Source: CAYOSU01 sp964406735
Lineage (GTDB): Bacteria; Bacillota; Clostridia; Christensenellales; CAMQZB01
Reading direction: 5' to 3'
Assembly: GCA_964406735.1 (NCBI GenBank)
Contig: CAYOSU010000004.1
Location: 45,732-109,731 of the forward strand
Length of the DNA stretch: 64,000 nt
In this document: positions 57,574 to 64,000 of the stretch, piece after piece
How the letters are laid out: each line of letters begins with the position of its first letter
Position numbering within the stretch: the first letter of the stretch is position 1
Notes under the pieces: generated by a model
The model's input: the letters and a program-made list of their open reading frames with translations, nothing else
Told to the model about the DNA's origin: nothing
The model's database searches: none
Translations under genes and position numbers: made by a program

Positions 57574-60186
57574 ATGAACGAAGCGATAAGAAAGAATTTA
57601 GAGGGGTATTTAGGGTATAATATCTTCCCCTTCATGTGGGTCCACGGCGAGTCAGAGGAGCGTTACCGCGAGGTATTGCGTGTAATAAAGAACGCCAGCA
57701 TCAACGCAGTCTGCATAGAGGCTCGTCCTCACAAGGAGTTTTGCAAGGATAATTGGTGGAGAGATATGGACATCATCGTCGACGAGTGCAAAAAGCTCGG
57801 TATGGAGATATGGATACTCGACGACGAGCATTTCCCGACAGGCTACGCTGCAGGCAAGTGCAAGGAAGCGCCCAATGAGCTCAGAAGAATACAGATCGCA
57901 CTTTCGGAGTTCAAGGCAAAGGACAGCAACAAGGTAGACTTAAAAAAATACTTCAAGATAAAGCAAGTCTTCATGAATCGCATCACCGATATGATGCAGA
58001 AAAACAAGACCATGGTCTTCGACGACGACAGGTTATTAGGAGCATACGCAAAAAGGCTTGAAAACGGCAAGGTAGTCGAGAGGATCGCCCTCAAAGACCA
58101 TATAAACGGCACGGTGCTCAACTGGAAAAAGCCTGCGGGCGAGTGGACTGTTGAGGTGGTATTTGCCTCCCGCAATATGGGCTGGGCGAGAAGCTACATA
58201 AACATGATGTGCTACGACTCCTGCCGCATACAGATAGACGCCGTATACGAGCCGCACTATCAGCACTACAAAGAGGAGTTTGGCAAGACGATAAAGGGCT
58301 TCTTCTCAGACGAACCGTTTATCGGCAACGGCTATATGTACCGTCCCGACATGCGCTTTGGCAAGATGGACGACCTTCCTTGGAGCGACGAGGTAGAGCA
58401 AGAGCTCAAAAAGCTGTGGGGAGAGGACTTCGCATCACGCCTTCCGATGCTTTGGACGAGCGAGTACGACGAAACGCTCACCGCAGATACGAGATACGAC
58501 TTCATGAACGTAGTATCACGCCTTGTTGAAAAGGATTTTTCGAAGCAGATAGGCGATTGGTGCAAGGAGCACAACGTAGAATATATCGGACACCTCATCG
58601 AGGACGAGGGCGGCCATGCGAGAACGGGACAGGGCTTAGGACATTATTTCCGTGGACTTTCGGGACAGCATATGGCAGGCATAGACAACATCGGCGGCCA
58701 GATAGAGATGTACCACGAGGATAACAGCGATAGAATACCCTCCCTTGCCCACAAGTTTATGGGCAAGGGCGTAGACGGCGAATTCTACCACTACGAGCTC
58801 GGCAAATTGGGCTCGTCCATGGCGGAGCTTCAGCCAGAAAAGCTCGGCAGAGCTATGTGCGAGAACTTCGGCAACTACGGCTGGAGCGAGGGAATAAGGC
58901 TTGAAAAGTACCTTTCCGACCACCTATTGGTTCGTGGAATAAACCGCTTCGTGCCGCACGCCTTCACCTGCAAGGACTTCCCCGAAAGGGATTGCCCGCC
59001 GCACTTCTGGGCGCAGGGTCATAACCCTCAATACCGCCATTTCGGCGAGCTTATGAAGTACGTGGGGAGACTTACCAACGTCTTCTCGGACGGCAAAAAT
59101 CTTTCGGATATCGCCGTATTGTACACCGCCGAGGGCGATTGGACGGACGATGACTATATGCCCTTGAAATACGTAGGCAAAACGCTATACGACGAGCAGA
59201 TAGACTATATCTTCATGCCGACAGACGTTTTCGAGGAGAGGGAGAGGTATAACACCGAGCTTTCCGATAAGTTTACCGTAAACGGCAAGCAGATACGCCT
59301 TCTCGTAGTCCCCAAGACCAAGTATGTTTCCAAGTACTTATATGACAACCTTGACGCTTTGAAAGCGGCAGGCTGCGACGTGGTGTTCGTAAACGAAGCC
59401 CCTGTAGGCGTAATAAACGCAGGCAAGGTAGAAAAAGAGCTCAAGGTAGTCGAGCTTTCCGCCCTTCCGAAATACGTTGAGGATAGCGGCTTAAAGCAGT
59501 TTACGCTTACTCCTAAGAACGACAGAGTACGCATCATGCGCTACAAGACGGATTCCGAGATGTTCTTCATCGTCAACGAGGGAAGAGAGACGTTCGATGG
59601 CGAGATAACACTTCCTGGCGAGTATAAGCTTTACGAATACGACGCTTACGAGAACAAGTGTTACAAAGTCAACGCAAAGGTCGAGGACGGCAAGACGGTA
59701 ATTACGCTCAATATGCCTACCCTTCACGCAAGACTTTTTGTAGATGGCGAGTGCGACGGACTTGAAGAAAGACTTGCGGTATCGGGAACGCCCGAATCGC
59801 TTGACGACTTTGCAATATACGCTTGCCCCGAGCTTGAATACCCGACGCTCAAAAAGATAGCGGATAGCAAGCCCCTTTGCTGGAGCTATTCCGATATGAA
59901 CCCCAAGTTCTCCGGCATAGTTGCTTACGAAAAGAGCGTAGATTTAAGCGGCAAAACGGCGCTTGAAATAACGTCCGCAAACGAGGGTGTAGAGGTCTTT
60001 GTCAACGGCGAGTCCCTCGGCATTCAGATAACAGCCCCCTTCACCTACGACGTAAGAGCTTTCGACGGCGTTTGCGACGTAAGGATAGAGGTAGCTTCTA
60101 CTCTTGAAAGAGACAGGGCGGCAAACAAAAAAGCGTGCGCAAATATGCCGAAAGTGGGAATTACAGGCAAAGTAAATCTTTACTAA
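57574..60186 (+). CDS. GH106-like glycoside hydrolase (alpha-L-rhamnosidase type)
   Basis: An 870-residue protein resembling the GH106/PF17132 group: FPFMWVHGESEERYREVLR at the N-terminus, then WWRDMDIIVDECKKLGMEIWILDDEHFPTGYA (parts WWRDMDIIVDECKKLGM and WILDDEHFPTGYAAG), GFFSDEPFIGNG with candidate acidic residues, EYIGHLIEDEGGHAR, and a C-terminal galactose-binding-like beta sandwich (LEITSANEGVEVFVNGESLG). Known GH106 members remove alpha-L-rhamnose from pectin or flavonoids, often needing calcium. No signal peptide. AAGGAG precedes the start. The assignment to GH106 proper versus a neighbouring unclassified family is uncertain. Confidence 0.82.
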   Translation: MNEAIRKNLEGYLGYNIFPFMWVHGESEERYREVLRVIKNASINAVCIEARPHKEFCKDNWWRDMDIIVDECKKLGMEIWILDDEHFPTGYAAGKCKEAPNELRRIQIALSEFKAKDSNKVDLKKYFKIKQVFMNRITDMMQKNKTMVFDDDRLLGAYAKRLENGKVVERIALKDHINGTVLNWKKPAGEWTVEVVFASRNMGWARSYINMMCYDSCRIQIDAVYEPHYQHYKEEFGKTIKGFFSDEPFIGNGYMYRPDMRFGKMDDLPWSDEVEQELKKLWGEDFASRLPMLWTSEYDETLTADTRYDFMNVVSRLVEKDFSKQIGDWCKEHNVEYIGHLIEDEGGHARTGQGLGHYFRGLSGQHMAGIDNIGGQIEMYHEDNSDRIPSLAHKFMGKGVDGEFYHYELGKLGSSMAELQPEKLGRAMCENFGNYGWSEGIRLEKYLSDHLLVRGINRFVPHAFTCKDFPERDCPPHFWAQGHNPQYRHFGELMKYVGRLTNVFSDGKNLSDIAVLYTAEGDWTDDDYMPLKYVGKTLYDEQIDYIFMPTDVFEERERYNTELSDKFTVNGKQIRLLVVPKTKYVSKYLYDNLDALKAAGCDVVFVNEAPVGVINAGKVEKELKVVELSALPKYVEDSGLKQFTLTPKNDRVRIMRYKTDSEMFFIVNEGRETFDGEITLPGEYKLYEYDAYENKCYKVNAKVEDGKTVITLNMPTLHARLFVDGECDGLEERLAVSGTPESLDDFAIYACPELEYPTLKKIADSKPLCWSYSDMNPKFSGIVAYEKSVDLSGKTALEITSANEGVEVFVNGESLGIQITAPFTYDVRAFDGVCDVRIEVASTLERDRAANKKACANMPKVGITGKVNLY

Positions 60187-60225
60187 GGCTCAGGCTATTG
60201 ACCGCAAAAAATAGAATATAATCAC

Positions 60226-60258
60226 AAAAAGACGGAAGAAATTCCGTCTTTTTCTTAT
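60226..60258 (+). terminator. Terminator after the GH106-like gene
   Basis: AAAAAGACGGA (60226-60236) with TCCGTCTTTTT (60243-60253), loop of 6. Confidence 0.85.
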
Positions 60259-60336
60259 AAAAAACGCAATTTGATATAAATATTTTGCAAAAAACTACAA
60301 TAAACTGCAATACATTTTGGCTGTTTGTCGCTAAAA

Positions 60337-60426
60337 TATAATTGGAGCTATGCGTGCAGTAAAAAATCGCAGATAGGAGCTTCAATTTATGAAAAATTTA
60401 CGTTGACTTGATATGATATGGTCAAC
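60337..60426 (+). promoter_or_regulatory. Leader region of the permuted GH3 gene
   Basis: A TATAAT at 60337-60342 is the likely -10 box; I see no good -35. TGCAATA at 60306-60312 resembles the repeats at 16779. An inverted repeat GTTGAC (60402-60407) / GTCAAC (60421-60426) lies 20 bases before the start codon and could be an operator or leader stem. Confidence 0.4.
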
Positions 60427-60446
60427 ATAAATTAAGGAGAAAGAAA

Positions 60447-62897
60447 ATGACGTATGTTTTGAAAGGCGACCTCACGAAAGAGGTTACTGCAAGAGAGAAA
60501 AGAAACGTCGAGCTGTCCATGCAGGCGGCGGTAGAGGGCGCAGTCCTTCTCAAAAACGACGGTGCGCTCCCGATAAAGGGCAAAAAGGTTGCGCTATTTG
60601 GCAACGGCGTAAGATTTACGATAAAAGGCGGCACGGGATCGGGTGATACCAACGTTCGCCATATAACGACTGTCGAAGAGGGCTTTAACAGGCTTGGCTT
60701 TGAGGTAACGAGCAAAAAGTGGCTTGACGACTTCGATAAGTTCTACAACGACTCGTTCGCAGCTTACGAAAAAGAGAGAGACGACGAGCTGATGAAGAAC
60801 TTCCATCCCGGAATGACCGTCTTCGAGATGATAGGAAAGACCCACTTCTCATTCCCGAACGCTACGCTCATAACGAGCGATTATACCGACAGCGAGACAG
60901 ACTATTGCGTATACGTCATCTCCCGTCAGGCAGGCGAGGGTTACGACAGAAAGCCCGTCGAGGGCGACTGGTCGCTCGACGAAAAGGAGCTTAAAAACAT
61001 TGCGCTTTTAAGCAATGCTTACAAGCACCTGACGGTAGTCATCAACGCAGGCGGCTTTATAGATCTTAGCTTCCTCGATACGATAAAAGTCGACGGCTTG
61101 GTATTCATGGGTCAGGGCGGCTTAGAGGGCGGCTACGCCATCGCAAGGCTTCTTGCGGGTGAAGATAACTTCAGCGGTAAGCTTTCCGACTCTTGGGTAA
61201 ACAATTACTACGACTACCCGAATTCTGCGTCATTCTCGCACAACAACGGCGACGTAACGCACGACGACTACGTACAGGGCATATACATCGGATACAGGTA
61301 CCACGATACCTTCGATGTCGCACCGAGATATCCGTTCGGCTACGGACTTTCATATACCGACTTTGCGATAGAGTACTTAGGCTCCAAAAAGACGGACGGC
61401 AGGATAGAAATATCCGTCAAGGTCAAAAACACGGGCGACTTTGCGGGCAAAGAGGTCGTAGAGGTATACGCTTCTTCTCCGAGAGAGGACGCCGAATATC
61501 AGTCCCTCGTAGCATTCAAAAAGACCAAGCTCCTTCAAAAGGGCGAGGAAGAGAACTTAACGCTCTCCTTTGCAATAAAAGATTTAGCGTCCTATTGCGA
61601 GGACGTAGCGGAATATAGGCTTGAAAAGGGAGACTATATAGTCCGTTTGGGCAATTCTTCAAGGAATACGACTGATGTATTGACGGTGGCGGTAAACTCC
61701 GTCATAACGACCGAAAAATGCGTAAATATCGCAGTAAGAGAGACTCCGATAAAAGAAGTCGAGCCTCCAAAGAAAGCCGCTTTAACGAGAACTTCTGACG
61801 TAATAGAGGTTGAGACAAGCGACGTTAACACCGTCGTTCATACCTACGAGACTCCGACTGTCGAGGCTTCCGACAGAGTAAAAGGCTTGATAGAAAAGAT
61901 GTCTCCCGAGGAGCTTGCCCTTCTTGCGGTAGGCGACAATGTCAGCGGCAAGAGAATAGTCAACGTAGTAGGCACGAGCGGCTCAACGACCAATGCGTTG
62001 TATGAAAAATACGGCATTCCCAACATAGTCATGAGCGACGGCCCTGCAGGCTTAAAGGTCTCCAATATCGTAGTAAAAACCGGCGAAGAGACCGCAGGCA
62101 CGACTACTATCCCTGCCGAGTATGACAATATTCTGTTCAGACAGTACGTCGGCAAGATGCTCTTAAAGGAGACTGACGGCGAGCCTCATTATTTCTACGC
62201 AACGGCATGGCCTGTAGGCATCGTGCTTGCGCAGACCTGGAACGAGGATATAGTAGAGGAGGTCGGCGACGGAGTAGGACAGGAGATGGTAGACTTCGGC
62301 GTAACGAGCTGGCTGGCTCCCGGCATGAACATTCACAGGAATCCCCTTTGCGGCAGAAGCTTCGAGTATTACTCCGAAGACCCCTTGCTTTCGGGAAAGA
62401 TAGCGGCGGCTATGACGAGAGGCGTTCAGTCTCACAAGGGCGCACAGGTAACGATGAAGCACTATACCTGCAACAATCAGGAAGAGAACAGGGTAGGAAG
62501 CTCCTCCAACGTCAACGAGAGAGCGCTCAGAGAGATATATTTGAAAGGCTTCGGCATTGCAATAAGGGAGAGCGACCCCAAGTCGATAATGTCGAGCTAC
62601 AACCTCATAAACGGCGTATATTCCCCCAATAACTATGACCTCATCACGAAGTATCTGAGGAACGAATGCGGCTTTACGGGCTACGTAATGACCGACTGGG
62701 GCAGCTGCGATTACGGCAGAGGAAGCGCAAGGCTTTGTCCCAAGGCAGGCAACGACCTCATCATGCCGGGCAACGAGGAAAACCGCAAGGACATCCTCGA
62801 AGCATTGGAGTGCGGCGAGCTCACCCTTGACGAGTTAAAGGCTGCGGCGACAAGAGTCCTCGTCGCAATAGAGGACAACGTCGCATTGCCGATGTAA
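60447..62897 (+). CDS. GH3 beta-glycosidase with permuted domain order
   Basis: An 816-residue GH3 protein in which the usual C-terminal half comes first: VEGAVLLKNDGALPIKGKKVALFG and GQGGLEGGYAIARLL (alpha/beta sandwich, residues about 30-270), YPFGYGLSYTDF plus an Fn3-like domain (VKVKNTGDFAGKEVV, about 285-400), a linker, and only then the TIM barrel (RVKGLIEKMSPEELALL, VMSDGPAGLK, KHYTCNNQEENR) with the nucleophile Asp750 in YVMTDWGS. This order is known from some ruminal Clostridia beta-glucosidases (for example Ruminococcus albus, from memory). No signal peptide. AAGGAG before the start. Confidence 0.94.
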   Translation: MTYVLKGDLTKEVTAREKRNVELSMQAAVEGAVLLKNDGALPIKGKKVALFGNGVRFTIKGGTGSGDTNVRHITTVEEGFNRLGFEVTSKKWLDDFDKFYNDSFAAYEKERDDELMKNFHPGMTVFEMIGKTHFSFPNATLITSDYTDSETDYCVYVISRQAGEGYDRKPVEGDWSLDEKELKNIALLSNAYKHLTVVINAGGFIDLSFLDTIKVDGLVFMGQGGLEGGYAIARLLAGEDNFSGKLSDSWVNNYYDYPNSASFSHNNGDVTHDDYVQGIYIGYRYHDTFDVAPRYPFGYGLSYTDFAIEYLGSKKTDGRIEISVKVKNTGDFAGKEVVEVYASSPREDAEYQSLVAFKKTKLLQKGEEENLTLSFAIKDLASYCEDVAEYRLEKGDYIVRLGNSSRNTTDVLTVAVNSVITTEKCVNIAVRETPIKEVEPPKKAALTRTSDVIEVETSDVNTVVHTYETPTVEASDRVKGLIEKMSPEELALLAVGDNVSGKRIVNVVGTSGSTTNALYEKYGIPNIVMSDGPAGLKVSNIVVKTGEETAGTTTIPAEYDNILFRQYVGKMLLKETDGEPHYFYATAWPVGIVLAQTWNEDIVEEVGDGVGQEMVDFGVTSWLAPGMNIHRNPLCGRSFEYYSEDPLLSGKIAAAMTRGVQSHKGAQVTMKHYTCNNQEENRVGSSSNVNERALREIYLKGFGIAIRESDPKSIMSSYNLINGVYSPNNYDLITKYLRNECGFTGYVMTDWGSCDYGRGSARLCPKAGNDLIMPGNEENRKDILEALECGELTLDELKAAATRVLVAIEDNVALPM

Positions 62898-62976
62898 TAC
62901 GATAAATTTGCGTAAAGAGACTTGGCGACCAAGAAAAACAGAAGTCAGAACGCAAAGAAAAAAATAAAAAAGACAC

Positions 62977-63007
62977 GAGCTTGGAATTTTCCAAGCTCAT
63001 TTTTTTA
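62977..63007. terminator. Bidirectional terminator after the permuted GH3
   Basis: GAGCTTGGAA (62977-62986) with TTCCAAGCTC (62989-62998), then ATTTTTTT; A-rich on the other side for the convergent small gene. Confidence 0.85.
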
Positions 63008-63259
63008 ACATCCCCTATCGTTTTTAATAAAATGCGGCTTATCCCATATATCGGGAGGCTTAGGCGGCTTTTCGGGCGGAAAGCAGGGCGGATACGGCGG
63101 ATATGGAGCAAAGCCGGGCGGCAAACAGCCGTGCTTTGGGAAAGTAGGCGGTGGACAAAGCCTATTACACGGCGGCGCAATAGGACAGCACCTTGGGTCA
63201 AAGAAGCAGTTTTCCTCCAAAAGCTTTGATACGATAATAATTTTCAATAGCTCGTTCAT
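63005..63259 (-). CDS. Small Cys/Pro-rich protein, possible spore-coat or surface protein
   Basis: An 84-residue protein: a hydrophobic N-terminal helix (MNELLKIIIVSKLLEEN) followed by a Pro/Cys-rich tail (CCPIAPPCNRLCPPPTFP, then PPGFAPYPPYPPCFPPEKPP). Seven Cys and about 20 Pro. The start at 63259 has AGGTGA six bases upstream; GTG and ATG codons slightly upstream in frame are alternatives. The composition recalls short spore-coat or crust proteins of Clostridia, but I cannot name a family. The opposite strand also has an open frame (62981-63229), which is less convincing as it lacks a ribosome-binding site. Confidence 0.6.
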   Translation of the reverse strand: MNELLKIIIVSKLLEENCFFDPRCCPIAPPCNRLCPPPTFPKHGCLPPGFAPYPPYPPCFPPEKPPKPPDIWDKPHFIKNDRGC

Positions 63260-63410
63260 AAACATCACCTACTTCATCATATTTTGAACGGGCTTTTTGC
63301 GTGCATAATTATGCAATCCACCCGTTGAAAAGAGCTTAAAAGATGCGTTTTTCCGCATAATAAAACGCCTTTCGGGACATATATAATAGGGTCTTTAACG
63401 GATTTTTGCC

Positions 63411-63459
63411 TTGACAACGCAAGGTTTCGGGTGTATAATGTTAGTAATCTAACTGTTAG
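63411..63459 (+). promoter_or_regulatory. Consensus promoter of the MarR gene with overlapping operator
   Basis: TTGACA at 63411-63416, 17 bases, TATAAT at 63434-63439: two perfect hexamers. GTTAG (63440-63444), CTAAC (63449-63453) and GTTAG (63455-63459) follow at once, forming the palindrome CTAACTGTTAG and covering the start point: a typical MarR autoregulation site. Confidence 0.85.
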
Positions 63460-63487
63460 ACAGTTGAGCAAACGGAGAAATATAGGA

Positions 63488-63952
63488 ATGAAAGAATCGA
63501 TCGGTTTTGAACTTAGGGCGCTGTCCGTTTTGATTCGGAGAGAATCGAACAGATGTGACGTAGCACGGGAGTCCCCGAAAATGGGCTGGGTGATAGGGTA
63601 TGTATATGCCATGAAGGACAAGGACGTTTACCAGAAAGACATAGAAAAACTCAGCAACCTTCGCCGCTCGACGACGACGGTAATGTTGCAGAAGATGGAG
63701 CAAAAGGGACTTATAGAACGCCACGCCGTAGATACCGACGCAAGGCTTAAAAAAATAACGCTGACGCCCAAAGCGATAGCGATGCACAAGCAGGTGCTCG
63801 AACAGATAGAGGAAACCGAAAAACGCCTCACCGAGGGCATATCAAAGGAAGAGCTCGATGCTTTCCGTGCCACGATGAAAAAGATGCAGCAAAACCTCAT
63901 CAAATACGAGAAAGCGAACGATGCCTGCTCCAAGGACGATTGCGAAGACTGA
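63488..63952 (+). CDS. MarR-family transcriptional regulator
   Basis: A 154-residue winged-helix repressor. Helices LSNLRRSTTTVMLQKMEQKGLI (parts: recognition helix RRSTTTVMLQKMEQ) and wing ERHAVDTDARLKKITLT are standard; the N-terminal FELRALSVLIRRESN and C-terminal helices form the dimer domain. It ends with a short Cys-containing tail (ACSKDDCED), which might respond to metals or oxidants (speculative). The start at 63488 is preferred because upstream in-frame codons would overlap the operator. A target, often a multidrug exporter, probably lies beyond the window. Confidence 0.93.
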   Translation: MKESIGFELRALSVLIRRESNRCDVARESPKMGWVIGYVYAMKDKDVYQKDIEKLSNLRRSTTTVMLQKMEQKGLIERHAVDTDARLKKITLTPKAIAMHKQVLEQIEETEKRLTEGISKEELDAFRATMKKMQQNLIKYEKANDACSKDDCED

Positions 63953-63968
63953 ATAAAGAAAAAAAATT

Positions 63969-64000
63969 ACCCCTACCGCAGATATTGCAGTAGGGGTTTT
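63969..64000 (+). terminator. Terminator after the MarR gene (reaches window end)
   Basis: ACCCCTAC (63969-63976) with GTAGGGGT (63990-63997), then T-run cut by the window end. It suggests the MarR gene is transcribed alone. Confidence 0.85.

Noticed and set aside
57574..60186. GH2-type beta-galactosidase identity
   Set aside because: Only the C-terminal beta sandwich recalls GH2; the N-terminal barrel motifs are those of the GH106-like group.
62981..63229. Plus-strand frame opposite the Cys/Pro-rich gene
   Set aside because: Arg/Lys-rich antisense composition, starts inside the terminator and has no ribosome-binding site.

Overview
The window looks like chromosomal DNA from an uncultured, spore-forming, low-to-mid GC anaerobic Firmicute (Clostridia, gut type). 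The evidence is strong Shine-Dalgarno sites, sporulation genes (spoIVB, a spo0A-type gene, spoIIM), Clostridia-type transporters and regulators, and a dense set of plant-glycan catabolic genes. I saw no rRNA, tRNA, integrase, transposase, phage gene or CRISPR-Cas gene.

Layout. 1-9.0 kb: end of an FGGY sugar kinase, a fucose/arabinose-isomerase-like enzyme, an AraC/PocR regulator, and an arabinose operon (GH51 arabinofuranosidase, kinase, AraD, AraA; every junction overlaps). 9.2-16.7 kb: housekeeping and small genes: a helix-turn-helix regulator divergent from an HD hydrolase of the SpoT/Mesh1 type, a CxCxxCxxC protein, a lipase-like hydrolase, lgt, pncB, a DivIVA-like coiled coil, a GNAT enzyme behind a structured leader, a shrunken TfoX-like protein and a lipoprotein. 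16.8-19.4 kb: GH78 rhamnosidase. 19.6-25.5 kb: guanine riboswitch, xpt and a BMP-type nucleoside ABC importer. 25.6-29.3 kb: YerC-like repressor, then spoIVB, a receiver-less spo0A, spoIIM and a D,D-carboxypeptidase. 29.4-35.6 kb: NitT/TauT-type ABC importer, a NagB-like enzyme and a two-component system. 35.7-51.5 kb: sulfatase, an AraC gene broken by a frameshift, a GPH sugar symporter, AraC plus YesL-like pair, a complete oligosaccharide ABC importer (ATPase, two permeases, binding lipoprotein), a 0.9 kb repeat-rich non-coding patch, GH3 and GH43. 51.8-62.9 kb: PFK-family kinase divergent from a LacI regulator, then a triosephosphate-isomerase paralogue, a LarA-like nickel-pincer-family enzyme, a mutarotase, a GH106-like enzyme and a domain-permuted GH3. 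62.9-64 kb: a Cys/Pro-rich small protein and an autoregulated MarR.

How it fits together: all the glycosidases and the sulfatase start without signal peptides, while three ABC importers and one GPH symporter are present. The cell therefore seems to import arabinose-, rhamnose- and possibly sulfate-bearing oligosaccharides (pectin or arabinoxylan type) and break them down in the cytoplasm. Most points of interest are in regulation and in odd gene architectures: the receiver-less Spo0A next to SpoIVB, the LacI/TIM/LarA/mutarotase locus, predicted leaderless genes, homopolymer tracts inside two AraC genes, and the GNAT leader RNA.
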